Source: Delphinus delphis (Eukaryota > Chordata > Mammalia > Artiodactyla > Delphinidae). From it: DNA of 64,000 nt. This document shows, piece after piece, positions 12,740-24,751 of the stretch. The DNA lies in assembly GCF_949987515.2 (NCBI RefSeq), contig NC_082690.1, positions 101,988,400 through 102,052,399 of the forward strand, in the 5' to 3' direction. Position numbers and translations under genes: made by a program. The notes beneath the pieces were generated by a model. It saw only the letters and a list, made by a program, of their open reading frames with translations, was not told the origin of the DNA and made no database searches. Numbering within the stretch: position 1 is the first letter of the stretch; each line of letters starts with the position of its first letter.

Positions 12740-13200
12740 ATAGTAAAAGGGGGTCAGGGAAGGCAGAGAGTGGGCCCTGCAGATGTTGAGAAGACCCAGG
12801 CCGAGGCGACAGCCTGAGCAAAGGCCCCGGGTAGTAGTATGTTAGAGGAACAGCCCGGAGGCCAGCGTGGCTGAAGTGGAGTGGGGAGTGGAAGAGGGGA
12901 GGATGGAGGATGGAGAGAGAAGTTGATGGCTCAGACAAGATGGAGGGAGCAGGGGATGAGAAGTAATGCATTCTGGATTTCTTTGAAGGCAGAGCCAACA
13001 GGATTTGCTGTTGCAATGAGGTAAGGTGTGAAGGAGAGAGGCGTGAAACGTGACTTCAAGGTTTCGGGGAGGCTGAATGGGCAGGCTGCAGACACGGAGG
13101 GCACGCTGGGTTGAAATAGCCACCAGGTAGCCACCTGGAGAGGCAGGGAGGCAGCTGCATGCATGAGTCTGGAGGTCAGAAGAGGGGTCTGGGGTGAGGG
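12740..13200 (+). repeat. Second copy of the unnamed ancient repeat
   Basis: Shares 'agccaacaggatttgctg', 'ggtgtgaagga' and the layout of the element at 1170-2110. Confidence 0.5.
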
Positions 13201-13390
13201 TCACTGTCGATCTTTAGGAGAACAGCTCCTATTGGGAGCTGGAGGCAAAAGCCGGCTGAAATGGGTATAAGAGAGACTAGGAGAGGACCTCCTCCTAGAA
13301 AAGGGAGCAGCTGAGATTTTGCTGAAGTCTTGAAAGATGACAGGGAACATGTACATGGTAGACACAGAATTCAAACCCAAACCCTGCACT

Positions 13391-13517
13391 TTTGGTTTTT
13401 GTTTTGTTTGGCCACACCTCGTGGCATGTGGGATGTAAGTTCCCCCACCTGGGATCCAACTCGTGCCCCCTGCAGTGAAAGCGCAGAGTCTTAACCACTG
13501 GACCACCAGGGAATTCC
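13391..13517 (-). mobile_element. tRNA-derived SINE, older truncated form
   Basis: Inverted SINE ending 'ccaccagggaattcc'; the body is short and joined to a GTTTT-rich tail. Confidence 0.75.
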
Positions 13518-13535
13518 CCCAAATCCTTCACTCTT

Positions 13536-13764
13536 TTTTTTTCCATATATATGGAATCTAAAAAAAAAATGTTTCTGAAGAACCTAAGGGCAGGACAGGA
13601 ATAAAGACCCAGACGTAGAGAATGGACTTTAGGACACAGGGAGGGGGAAGGGTAAGCTGGGACGAAGTGAGAGAGTGGCATGGACATACATACACTACCA
13701 AATGTAAAGTAGATAGCTAGCGGGAAGCAGCCGCATAGCACAGGGAGATCAGCTCGGTGCTTTG
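13536..13764 (-). mobile_element. L1 3'-region insertion with 5' inversion
   Basis: Exactly bounded by 15-base duplications AAATCCTTCACTCTT (13521-13535 and 13765-13779). The left edge is a T run, i.e. a minus-strand A tail, yet the L1 body is in plus orientation, the mark of twin priming. Confidence 0.8.
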
Positions 13765-14379
13765 AAATCCTTCACTCTTAACCCTCACACTCTCCTGCAG
13801 TCAGAGGAGGCAGTGGGGAGGAAGCGGCCGGAAAGGGGAAATATGGAGACGGGGCAGACAGGAGCAAAAGCACAGCGGTGCGGGCGCCTCGGGGTGATCT
13901 TGCGGTTGGGTCAGAAGCAGGATCCCTGGGGTGGAACCCAGGCCTGGCAGTTTTGTAAGCTTCCAGGTGATTCTACTGTGCAGCCCAGAGAACCACAGGA
14001 GAGACGGGTTAGGCAGAGAGGGGCAGTCATACCTCGCTTTGCAGGTGGGGAAACTGACACTAAGGGAATGAGGTCACTTAGGTCAGCCCGAAAGTAGCAA
14101 AGCAGGAACTTGAACCACAGCCTGATCCCCACCACAAGGAAAATCTGCCAGCCTTCTGGCAGATTTCACCATCTGCCCCTGCATGTTAATCCACATTCAC
14201 TCCTGCAACTCTGATCCAGTGTGAGACCCTCCGCTGTGGGCACTGGACAGGACCAGATGGAAAAGTAAGGGCACTTCCAGAAGAATTTTCAACCCAAGGG
14301 TTGAAACAAAACAAAAAGAATGTTTTTCTTTATTTTTCATTAATTTTACTTTGAATGGGGTACCTATATTTTTAGTTAA

Positions 14380-14609
14380 TTTTACTTATTTATTTTTTTA
14401 AATATTTATTTATGTATTTATTTTGGCTGTGCCGGGACTTAGTTGCGGCACATGGGATCTTCGTTGTGGCAATGCAGACTCCTTAGTTTCAGCATGTGGA
14501 CTCTTAGTTGTGGCATGCATGTGGGATCTGGTTCCCTGACCAGGGATCAAACCCCAACCCCTGCACTGGGAGCGTGGAGTCCTACCCACTGGACCACGAG
14601 GGAAGTCCC
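14380..14609 (-). mobile_element. tRNA-derived SINE, older form
   Basis: Inverted; ends 'ggaccacgagggaagtccc', with a TATTTATTTA tail at left. Confidence 0.8.
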
Positions 14610-14809
14610 TAGAATGTTTTTCTTTCATTCAAGGCCGCTAAGGAAGCATTCCAATCCGCCTACACTCAGCTCCATTCAGCCTCCTCATCAGAAGTTTGCA
14701 ATTTTTTTATTTTAATGAAATATTTCAGGCATACAAAAAATACAGAAAGTAGGCTAATGAGCATTACTGCTCTGCATTTAAATTAGGATGCATTTGGTTT
14801 TCAGAAACT

Positions 14810-15055
14810 GCATACTGATTACAGCCGTGGGCTCTGAAGCCAGACAGCCTGGGTTCAAATTCTGGCTCTGCTACTTACTAGCTGGATAGCCTTGGGCACG
14901 TTACCCAACTTCTCCCAGCCTCAGTTTCCTCAGCTCTAAGACGAGGATAATTACAGCACCTGATTCATGAGGTTGTCCTGAGGATCAAATAAATGAGTAC
15001 CTATAAAGCACTCAGCAAATACTACCTGGCACACAGGTAAACAGCAGTTTTTGCT
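14810..15055 (+). repeat. MIR element
   Basis: Well preserved: 'gcctgggttcaaattctggc', 'tcagtttcctcagctctaag' and 'aataaatgagtacctataaa'. Confidence 0.85.
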
Positions 15056-15399
15056 GCCACTGTTCTTGGGGGTGCTTTTATTATTTTGGATTTGGGAAGG
15101 TCAGAGGCAGCTCCAGGAGTAGCTGGAGACACTATGGAGGATGTGAAACCCAGCCTGAGAGCAAGTTCTCCTTGTTCCCAAATCACACGCTCTGGTGAAT
15201 GTGGAAATCCCTCAACTCACCCACTTCATTTCTGATACTCTGGGGAAAACATCTACAAGCATGTAATTCAAAAACCGGAAGTCCAGGGAGGGTGCTGAAA
15301 AGGGACTTTTCCAGCACAGAGTTGGGAGTTTTGATGCCAAGCCTTTAAAAAGAAAAGAAACCCCTGAGGAGCCCACCATCAATCCTGTCTATCTGAGGC

Positions 15400-15565
15400 T
15401 GCGTTGTCAGAAGCAGGGCCCAGGCCACCTGCAAGTGAGGCCCCTCTGCTCTATTGCTGTGTGACCTTCAAGAATCATTTAACCTCTCTGAGGTTCTCTG
15501 GTAAAACAGTGCCATTAAGATCCATCCAGCAGAGTCTGTGTGAGGAATAAGTGAGATAATGGGGG
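15400..15565 (+). repeat. MIR fragment
   Basis: Has 'ctattgctgtgtgaccttca' and 'aacctctctgaggttc'. The 3' end is short. Confidence 0.65.
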
Positions 15566-17142
15566 TGAAAAGCTGCAAAACCCCTTAACGCTTATTAGAG
15601 GGTTGAGACCCTGTGCCCCAGGCTGGGTGGGTCCGGGGAACTCGAGGTGGGGGGCAGACTCCCCAGCCTCGGGCCCAGTGAGAAGGTAGAGGAGGGGTTA
15701 GGCTGACACATCACCTCTTCCCTTGCCAGCCTCCGGGAGAGGGACAGTGGCAGCTCCAGTGGGTACCAGGTCCAGCCACAGCAACCCAAAGGTCATGTGT
15801 ATCCTGGAAAAAGGAGGCAAAACTCATTCGCCCTCCCAGGCTCTTGACCTCCAAGCCTCAGACCTGTTCTACATGTTGAACCTCACGCCACGGGAACCAG
15901 GACTCCCCCTGAACTCATGTGGGAACCACCACCGCTGTCACCATGCACTCCTCGGGGTTTTCACAGGTTACCTGGAATCCTTACAGCAGCCCATTTCACT
16001 GACCAGAAAACAGCTCAGATGTAGGAAGTAACTGGCCCAAGAGAACTCCCTGAGAAGCAATGCCAGGATTACACTGAATCCTGAAGGTCTTCCTGAATCC
16101 AAAGCCCCAGTTCTTCACACGAAGTAATTCACACGAAGCTACTGACATCTGCTCAGCACCCCCATGGTGAGCTTTGCCTCCACATCACTGTGCTCTAGTC
16201 CTGCAATGCCCCTGACTGTTCACTGGCAAATTCCTACTCATCCCTCACGTCTCCACCTCCTCAGTGCCTCCCTCAGACTCCAGGGCAGAGTGTTTATCAG
16301 CCGCAGCCCCGTTTATCCGATGACTATAATTGTTGGGCTGAGCCCCTGGGAAGGAATGATCAGTTTCCCTGCCCAGCTCTCCAGCTGGACTGAGCAACCA
16401 GCCAGGCACATACAACATTCTCAGCAGAGGTCTGTGGGCAAGAGGGACACACTGCTTCCTCCTCAAGCCCCTCCCAGCCTCTGGTCCCGCCCCCTCCCTT
16501 TTGCACCTTAACTAGCCCCGCAGAGATCTGTCAGATCATCAGGCAAACCTAGAGGGTCATAAAGAAGTCAATAAGCGAGTCTAGAGTCAGAGACCAGAGC
16601 AGGCCCATCGATTTCTGCATATCTGGAGCCTCAGATGCCCTTTGGAGCTTCACGTCCCCAGCAGCCGCTGCTCAACAAGCCACAGGTTTAAGGGCAGGGT
16701 GGGTGGAGAAGGGAAGGCAAAGCTCCTGGCCCACGAATTCTAAGTAAATTTAGAACACAGAGGGGAGGGAAATGGTCAGCGCTGGCCCTGACCAGGAGGA
16801 CTCAGGGCTGGACTAAAGGGCTTGGAGAAACGTGGGCCCATATGGTAGACACACAGCCTCTCGGTCCCAGGGAGGTCCAGGCAGCTGCTTTAACAACAAC
16901 TAACATTTGTCAAGCCCTAAGAGCCAGGCAGTGGCACACCCAGAGTGGGAGAGTGAGAGCCGAATCCTCTGGGCGCAGACAAATAGGGGAGAGTTGTCCA
17001 TAGAGAATTTTAAAACCATGATAAGACACACCAAAAATCAGTCTGCTGTTTACTATCACCGTGTGCCAACACTTTTAAACAATATCAGTGATATTGGTCT
17101 AAGTTCTAACTCATGCACCTCCTGTTGAGAGTTAATAATATA

Positions 17143-17520
17143 GGGACATCCCTGGTGGCGCAGTGGTTAAGAATCCGCCTGCCGATGCAGGGGACACGGG
17201 TTCAAGCCCTGGTCCAGGAAGATCCTACATACCGCAGAGCAACTAAGCCCGTGTGCCACAACTACTGAGACTGCGCTCTAGAGCCTCCGAGCCACAACTA
17301 CTGAAGTCCGCATGCCACAACTACTGAGCCCATGTGCCACAACTACTGAAGCCTGCACACCTAGAGCCCATGCTCTGCAACAAGAGAAGCCACCGCAATG
17401 AGAAGCCCGCGCACCGCAGCAAAGAGTAGCCCCCACTCAACGCAATTAGAGAAAGCCACGCGCAGCAACAAAGACCCAACGCAGCCATAAATAAATAAGT
17501 AAATAAATTTATTTTAAAAA
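17143..17520 (+). mobile_element. Cetacean SINE, long form (CHR-1-like)
   Basis: tRNA-like head followed by repeated 'ccacaactactga' units, the body ending 'acccaacgcagcc', and an AAATA-rich tail. Confidence 0.9.
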
Positions 17521-18041
17521 ATATATATATATGTGAGCTTTAAATTAGCACACTTTCATTTCTTATTCTTTCAGTCTTCTACATGGAAGTTTAATCAGAG
17601 AACACCCAGCTATACAGTCAACCCCCAACATACACAGACTCAGCTACATGTGTCTGTTCCAACAGTAAGTTCTGAATGGCTCGGAATGGTTCAAGTTCAC
17701 TTTCAGCACAGTTTGGGCCACCAACCCCTGTGATCCTACATTTTCCTGTGTTTAAACAGAAGACAAGAGTCTGCTCTCCCAGGGCCAGAAGAAAAGTGTT
17801 TGAAAGAGAAGTGTTTGAAAGTCTGGATCAACTTCACCAAGAACTAGACTCTCATTCTAAAGCAATGGATTAAATAAATGTCAAAGTTTACCATCATTCG
17901 GCCATTTTCTCTGATTTTTGCCAAAGAAGAAAAACTGGGGAGAATTTTGCCAAATAAGATAAAAACTTACAATGAATTTTCTGGTGAATATGTTTCAGTG
18001 AAAATGTTTTAAATGTGGATATATTTAAAAGCCACTAGAAT

Positions 18042-18200
18042 GAGGACTTCCCTGCTGGTCCAGGGTTAAGACTCCATGCTCCCAATGCAGGGGGCCCGGG
18101 TTAGACCCCTGGTCAGGGAACTAGATCCCACACGTGGCAACTAAGACCCGGCATAGCCAAATAAATAAATAAATGTTTTAAAAAATAATAATAATAAATC
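18042..18200 (+). mobile_element. tRNA-derived SINE, older short form
   Basis: Head 'aggacttccctgctggtcca', then a reduced body and an AAATA tail. Confidence 0.85.
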
Positions 18201-18224
18201 AAAATAAAAACAAAGCCACTAGAA

Positions 18225-18405
18225 TGGATAAACAACAAATGTCCTACTGTATAGCACAGGGAACTATATTCAATATCCTGTGATCAACTATAATGGAAAA
18301 GAATATGAAAAAGAATGTATATGTGTGTATAACTGAATCACTGTGCTGTACAGCAGAAATTCACACATTGTAGTCAACTATACTCCAATCAAATAAATTA
18401 AAAAA
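18225..18405 (+). repeat. L1 3' end
   Basis: Contains 'tgtatagcacagggaacta' and 'gtacagcagaaattcacac', ending in an A-rich tail. Confidence 0.75.
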
Positions 18406-18525
18406 ATCAGGAATCCCTGGTGGTCCAGGGATTGGGACTCCACACTCGCACTGCCGAGGACCCAGTCCAATCCCTGGTTTGGGAACTAAGATCCCATAAG
18501 CCATGTGGTGTGGCCAAAAAAAAAA
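18406..18525 (+). mobile_element. tRNA-derived SINE, older truncated form
   Basis: Begins 'caggaatccctggtggtcca' and ends in a ten-base A run; only the head and a short body remain. Confidence 0.8.
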
Positions 18526-18754
18526 GAGAGAGCTCTCTAGAGATCAGCAAAAATAAATAAAACATAGAAGCCACTAGAATTAATTTTTTTAAGACATAGG
18601 CAGCGTTGCAATTTCTCCAATTTATTATGAAATGGAATTTTTATGAATTTCTGACAAACTTATCCTAATGTTTAAGGTTTTTCCAATTTGTATACCTGTT
18701 GTTTCATATGAGAGAAGCTTTTGAAATTAAAATTAATAAAAAGTGTCTTCTCGA

Positions 18755-18978
18755 CATATACACACTACTATATATAAAATAGATAACTAATAAGGACCTA
18801 CTGTGTAGCACAGGGAACTCTACTCAATACTCTGTAATGACCTATATAGGAAAAGAATCTAAACAGTGGATATATGTATATGCATAATTGATTCACTTTG
18901 CTGTACAGCAAAAAGTAACACAACATTGTGAATCAACTATACTTCAATAAAAAAATTTTTAATAAATAAATTTAAAAA
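18755..18978 (+). mobile_element. 5'-truncated L1 3' end
   Basis: Flanked by near-identical AAAAAGTGTCTTC and AAAAAGTGTTCTTC, so the insertion borders can be read. Confidence 0.75.
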
Positions 18979-19429
18979 GTGTTCTTCAACTGTGAATAAA
19001 GATAAATGGACAAATCTAGCTCTACTGAGTGTTGAACATGAATATACAAAGAAGATCAATTTTGTCAAAGTCAAGGACAACTTTTCAGAAACTAAAGTTA
19101 AAACAGAAACTGTAATGGCATTATTATTCACTACTGTGACCAACCTATATGTAAGAATACGTTTTCTTCAAAAATACACTAATGCAATTAAAAGCTATTA
19201 ACCCGTTACTTCTATTTTTCTCTATAACACCTACTTTATTTTTCAGTTTTTATATTTTCACTGGCATGATTTCATATACAAAGCTCAACAGAAGAAACTT
19301 GACTGTGTTTCTTTTCTGGCCATTATTACTATTCATTTCATGATTATTACTGAAAATAATGTTGCTAGTTAACGGAGAGGATGTTTTCAAATGACCACTC
19401 CAGACATCAAATATTCCAGGTACACCCTA

Positions 19430-19635
19430 ACACCAGGCACTGTGCTAAGCCCTTTACATGGATTAAATCATAATCCTAATAACAATGAACTACAGTTGAG
19501 CACATAATACGTGTGTGAAGCACTGTTCTGAGCAGTTCATAAGTATTAAGTCGTATAATCCTCACTCTGGGGAAGAGAGTTGATTTGAAACTTGGTCAAA
19601 GTGCCACAGCTAGGTGCTCAGCAGGAACACGGTCC
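19430..19635 (+). repeat. MIR-type fragment
   Basis: 'accaggcactgtgctaagcc' followed by a weak MIR tail. Confidence 0.5.
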
Positions 19636-20188
19636 CGGGGCGAGTCTACCTCAAAAGCCGGGCTCAGAACCTCTCTGGAGCAGGTCCAGCTAGGCTGAAA
19701 GGAAGCATTTGCTAAGCACCTTTATGATTTCTGAACCATAGGAAAAGTGAGAGTTGGGAACTTGCTGGCAGGGCTGGTCATGAGGTGCATCAGCTGAGGC
19801 CGGAAGAATCACCTGTTGTCAGACCCAGGCTCGGGGGGCAGCAGGTGCAGCCCCAGACACTCAGCCCCAGGAGCCCACCCAGGTGTTCTGGTCTGACTCG
19901 GGAAGGCAGCACAGGACCTTGGCGGGGCAAATCTCTCCTTGCTGCCTCCCCGCTCCCGGGGGCCTGTTTCAGGCAGGGCGGCCTCCCAACCCGCCCACAC
20001 AGTTACTCACACTGAGACAACTCCAACGGATACCCACCGACGCGCATCTCACACCTGATGCCCACCCGCCAGTGGGGCAACCACATGTGGAGGCCACATC
20101 CTCAAGGACCCTCTCTCTCGTAAGTGATGACTCAGACCCACCGAAACACGGCCCCCACTCCCAGCCCACTCGCCCCCCCTCAACTCAC

Positions 20189-20254
20189 CACGGGCGCGCG
20201 CATCTCCTTCGGTAATGGAGGCCCTCAATTTCACGCTGGAGTTGGCTTTATCAG
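20189..20254 (-). CDS. PLAAT3: PLAAT3 first coding exon (5' UTR end plus residues 1-5)
   Basis: Only 20189-20203 is coding: ATG CGC GCG CCC GTG (MRAPV), followed directly by a GTGAGT donor. It joins in phase 0 to the exon at 4632-4734, giving [13 protein letters not shown], close to the human N terminus MRAPIPEPKPGDL (recalled). The start codon has a purine at -3 (GGAGATGC). The upstream exon edge at 20254 is placed after a pyrimidine-rich stretch ending TTTACTCAG; this acceptor is plausible but unproven, and the exon could extend further up into the CpG-rich region. The coding part is far too short to stand out as an open reading frame. Confidence 0.85.
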
Positions 20255-20439
20255 CTGAGTAAACGCCTGAGGCAGCGGGAGAGCAGGGATTCATTGTCAG
20301 TAGCAGGAAACAGAGTCCCCAAGACCCCAGGGGACTGTGGCTTCTGGCGGGGGAGACCGTGCCCGGTTGGTCTCTAACCCCTCCGAGAACAACGGGCTCA
20401 CTCCCTGCGAATTCCTCGCCGGCCCCCTCCCTGCCCCTG

Positions 20440-21060
20440 CACTTGGCCGTGAACGGATGAATCCCTTGCAGGGGCCAGGGAGGTACACCTGATACCGGAG
20501 AGCCGGGCGACGCAGCGGGGGGGAGCGCGAGCCGTGTCACCTACCAGGGCGCGCTGCGCCCCCAGACAGTCAGCGGGGCCGCCCTCGCGCCGGGCCCTCC
20601 GTCCCCGGCCGCTGCCCTCAGCGGCTCCCTAACTTGTTTACTCCCGCCTCACCCAAGCTCTCCATCCCCCACCACAGCCTGTAACACCTGAGAGCCCCCG
20701 CAAGCGTCTCACCCTTCCTCAAGTTCCGGGAAGTACCGCTCCCCCCACCTCGAGGACTTGGAATGCAGCGCGGCCTCCACTGAAAAGGGAACCGGCTAAA
20801 TGGCCGCAGAGTCCAGGCCAGCGTGAGGTCAACTGGCCCCTCCCCGTGAGACTGACTAATTAGAGCCTCGCAGAGCTCCCTGCCCCGGCGACAGTGACAG
20901 CCTGCTCCAGCCTCTGGGGCAGACATACCAGACATACCAGGACGCTCCCCGCTCACCCCGAAGCCTCTCAGCACACCCTCCCCTGCGCGGAGGCGCCTCC
21001 AGAACCCAGCGCAGGGCCGCCGCCTCCTCACCTCGGCTACGCACGCGCTGCGGCCCGCTC
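20440..21060 (-). promoter_or_regulatory. CpG-rich probable PLAAT3 promoter and first non-coding exon
   Basis: This is the only stretch in the window with dense CpG, and it lies just upstream of the PLAAT3 start codon on the minus strand. No TATA box is obvious, which fits a CpG-island promoter. On the minus strand two donor-like sites could end a non-coding first exon: GAG|GTGAGG near 21030 and CTG|GTAGGT near 20545, either of which could splice to the acceptor at 20254. The exact transcription start cannot be read from sequence. Long reading frames here are a by-product of high GC. Confidence 0.6.
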
Positions 21061-21142
21061 AACTTAAGATCTTGTATACACATCACACTGGAGTGTCATC
21101 AATCTGCTCATTTCCTCCACGCCAGTGGGCTTATACTGTAGT

Positions 21143-21335
21143 TTAAAACTACAATAGGCCCCCGTTATCCGCGGTTTCTTTTTCTGCAGTCCGCTGGGTA
21201 ACAAACAAGGAGACAACACTGTGGATAAGCGGGTACTATCTTAACGGTTGCGTACTTCCTACGGTTTCAGACATCTGCTGGGGGCCTTGGAACGTATGCC
21301 CCTAGGAAAAGGGGGGACTACTGTATATTAAGCTT
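21143..21335 (+). mobile_element. Tigger-like DNA transposon remnant
   Basis: Ends 'ggcccccgttatccgcgg' at left and 'aaaaggggggactactgta' at right look like complementary terminal inverted repeats of the Tc1/mariner-Tigger group. Confidence 0.6.
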
Positions 21336-21728
21336 TAAAGCCATTTAAAGGCAAGGGCATACCAGAGAGAAAGTACTTTTAACTATTGGGTCTTAAGCCA
21401 TTAGATATCCCCAAAACCTGGCACCCACCTGGTACACAGCAGGTATTCCATGAATGAATGAATGGATCAATGAATCAATGAGTGAACGAGTGACCAAAGA
21501 CAGGCCCTTCCTGTGCAGTGGTCTGTGACTCCTAAAGGGTAGAAGCAGCTCCTCTTCATCTCTATTTTCCTGCTCCGTCCCGCCGGCACTGAGCTTGGAA
21601 TCAGGACGCGTGGGCCAAATCCTGTCCCTGGCTACCTACAGGGTCCAGGGCACCCTTCCCTCTCTCAGCCTGTTTGTTCATCTGCCAGTGGAGGGGTGAT
21701 GATATTGTACAATATATAAGATAATATA

Positions 21729-22032
21729 GGGTTTCCCTGGTGGCGCAGTGGTTGAGAGTCTGCCTGCCAATGCAGGGGACACGGGTTCGAGCCCTGGTCT
21801 GGGAAGATCCCACGTGCCACGGAGCAACTGGGCCCGTGAGCCACAAATACTGAGCTCTGTGCGTCTGGAGCCTGTGCTCCGCAGCAAGAGAGGCCGCGAC
21901 AGTGAGAGGCCCGCGCACCGCGATGAAGAGTGGCCCCCGCTCGCCACAACTAGAGAAAGCCCTCGCACAGAAACGAAGACCCAACACAGCCAAAAGTAAA
22001 TAAATGAATAAGTAAATTTATAAAAAAAAAAA
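21729..22032 (+). mobile_element. Cetacean SINE, long form
   Basis: Complete; flanked by AAGATAATATA on both sides. Confidence 0.9.
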
Positions 22033-22389
22033 GATAATATAAAAAAATACATTCCCCAAAGGGAAAGCAGCAGATGAAATGAGGCTTATGTCTGGCACGG
22101 GGCAAGTTCTTACTCGGGACCCGTTGGCTGTTGTTAACAGCAAGAAGGAACGTGCTCATCAACATCACGTTCCTCACCAGCTTCCCGGCAAGAGGCGCTG
22201 AAAATAAACACCAGAGCTTTATGTGTATTACTACTCACGCAACAAGCTGTTATGTGTATGGAGCAAGAGACTACCTGTAAGGCAGTCAAACCCAGGATGG
22301 AAAGGTTCAGCTTTCAGGAAACCACAGATTCTGCCTCTTCTTACTCTCTGCTTTCAGTATTGCCCAGATGTCACTTCCTTTACTTTCTT

Positions 22390-22441
22390 ATTCTTCCTTC
22401 CTTCCTTCCTCCCTCCCCCCCCCTTTTTTTTTTTTTTTTTT
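22390..22441 (+). repeat. Polypyrimidine tract
   Basis: CTTCC repeats, then a C run and about 19 T. Confidence 0.9.
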
Positions 22442-23664
22442 CCTGTTGCTCTGCCAGGAAAAACAAAATAAAAAGAACACTGAGGGACGGGGATGTCAAG
22501 GAAGTGATTTTGACCTTTCACACAGCTCTCAAAAGTGGAGCTGTGTAAGAAAACCCCCAAGAGAAGATACCATGTGATGCCACCACCATCCCCAGCAAGA
22601 TAGTCTGCCCTTAAGCCCCATTCCAAGTCCAAAACAACGATTTGGGTGGAGAGCCAAGATCAAAACAGCCAGGATCAAACTGCTATCTGCCTACGAAGCC
22701 TCCAGTCTTTTCTGCAACCAGCTGTGTAGCCCCGTTACTCTTCTTGTGACAGGTGGAAAATATTACTTTTTAATTATTTGCAATCTCTCCATTCTCTGCC
22801 TTCTGATGGTTCTCCTCCTCCATGAGATCCATTGTCGTGCTGCCTCTGAGGAAGAAGTAACTGAGGAAGTGGGAGGAAACGGCACAAGGCTAAATGCCGA
22901 GCAGGCCTAAGAGACCCTGTGGGATTCTGAGCAGGTGGGGGGCGGGGACGAGTATCAAGGCCAGGCCAAGAGGAAAGGGAGGGGGTAGGAAGAGTGGGCA
23001 GCAAACCGCATCTAAGGGAGCAGAATCCACAGCGGGAGCATTTCACGATAACATGAGGGCTCTGACGCTGAACAGCAGCTCAAACCTGGAGCACCCCGCA
23101 GGGGAAAGGTGCTCCGTCGGCCAAGCGAATGCAGGCTTTTTACGTGTATCCAGGCCACTCTGGGCAGGCTTTGTGAATATACCAATTTTGACAGTTCGTC
23201 CTGGCTGGAAAAATCAGGCTTTTGTGAAAGGAAAGTGAAGTATAACTTCCTTGTGAATTGCCTATCTCTGCAACCCCTCAAACCCTACTGAAGAGGTGAG
23301 AATAAACCCCTCGAGAGGCCCTGAGGAGCTTCCACTGCATGAATGCGCATCACCACGTCTATTTCCCCTTAAAAGCACATTCCCGAGACGTTGCAGGCTC
23401 TCGTTCCACTAGCTTGTGAAATGGCCAGTCTGGGGAACTGAAAACTGCAGTGGACATTCGTTTTTGTCCAGCAGTCTCTCATCTGGTGACTCCATGTAGT
23501 TCTGGTGGAGCCGCCAATCACAGTACCCCCATCACCCCGAGTAGGGACACATGTGACCTACATATGGCTGGTTATCATGCCCCAGCCCTCAGGTTAGGCA
23601 GTGGCCCTGGAAGGAGCATATGACCCAAGCCAGAGACCAGTCAGAATCTTTCTCTAGGATGGAG

Positions 23665-23666
<2 letters not shown>

Positions 23667-23722
<56 letters not shown>
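23667..23722 (+). repeat. (GT)n(AT)n(AC)n compound microsatellite
   Basis: The tract is nearly self-complementary and could fold into a hairpin. Confidence 0.9.
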
Positions 23723-23724
<2 letters not shown>

Positions 23725-24745
23725 TAAATACACATTTTTGAATAGGCAGTGGGTCAAAAAGCCTCTTTCCTCTGGGGACTTAAAAGAGATGAATAAGCCT
23801 GGAGCCATGTGTTCCTGCCCTCCCCGGCAGCATGGAGATCTACCTGCAAGAGCAAATAATGCAGCCACTGCATACAGGAGATAACAGTCCTGTTGACATT
23901 TGAGTTCTTCCAGGGCCTCATGCTAGCTTAACTTCTAGACAGCCAATTATAAGAAACTTTTTCATAGTTACAATTCTATTTTTTTAGTTATTAAGCTAGT
24001 TAGAGTTGGACTTATCTTTGGCAAACTGTTTACGGTCATCAAAGGCAACAAGGCCAATGCACCAAAGACAAGCCACAGTTTGCTTGACGTCTCCCCCCCC
24101 ACGACCACTTTTCCCACCCTGGTCCTTCCTTCCAGCCAGCCTACGCTGATGGAGGAATCATCACTCCCCATACTCTTCGTATCTCATCTACTTGTGAGTT
24201 TGCCCCTTCCCTACTAAACTGCGATGAACTCAGTGCAACACCCAGCCTGGTACGATCAGGGATGGATGGATGGATGGAGGGATGGAGGCTACTGACCCCA
24301 CCCAGTGTATGTTTCAAACTAGGAAATAAATCTTTTTATTGTAGGGCTAAATTGGGTATGTAAAGTGATTAGTCAATATTTGAGAAGTTCAAACCAACTT
24401 CCCCACTGCCTCCAAGGTCGTCAGTGAAAGGGAAAGCTTTCAATAGAGCTTTCTTTACCTCACCCCACTCCCAACAAGGAACCATTAACCAGTTAGCTCC
24501 ATTTTACCCAATACCTCCCACAGCACAGCCTGCTCCAGCATTATGCTAGTAAGATACTAGTTCAGTATTGTTTTGCAGGACAGAGAAAGCTGACTCACTC
24601 AAACCGCATGACCACTGCGCCTTTGACCCAAGTTTTCATCCCCTTAGAGATCCTATTAGCTTTGCCAAGCCCAAATGTACTTCACAGATCCTCCCATGTG
24701 AAAGAACAGAGAAAGAAGAAACACAAGTAACATGGTGCTGTGATC

Positions 24746-24751
24746 TTTATT
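24746..24751 (-). promoter_or_regulatory. Distal polyadenylation signal AATAAA for ATL3
   Basis: The minus strand reads AATAAA, followed 20-30 bases on by a GT-rich stretch (CATGTTACTTGTGTTTC), the usual layout of a cleavage site. It lies at the end of the element-free block, so I take it as the main 3' end. Confidence 0.55.

Larger units (their letters stand above)
4735..20188 (-). other. PLAAT3 intron 1 of the coding region (15.5 kb)
   Basis: The intron has a GTGAGT donor at 20188 and a TTTTGCAG acceptor at 4735. It is filled with SINEs, L1 fragments, MIRs, a hAT remnant and microsatellites, listed separately. Stretches with no element I can name are about 6130-7250, 12000-12650, 15060-15390, 15570-17140, 17530-18040, 18980-19420 and 19640-20180. 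No coding exon is supported in any of them. Confidence 0.8.
21061..24725. other. Intergenic gap between ATL3 3' end and PLAAT3 promoter
   Basis: The two minus-strand genes are separated by about 3.7 kb. The gap holds a Tigger-like DNA transposon (about 21143-21335), a cetacean SINE (21729-22032), a pyrimidine tract (22390-22441), a GT/AT microsatellite (23667-23722) and a GGAT tract (about 24259-24290). About 22450-23640 and 23730-24720 show nothing I recognise as a gene. Confidence 0.7.

Noticed and set aside
20049..21031. Long minus frames (163 and 137 residues) in the CpG-rich region
   Set aside because: High GC lowers stop frequency; the frames overlap the PLAAT3 start in other frames and resemble no protein I know.
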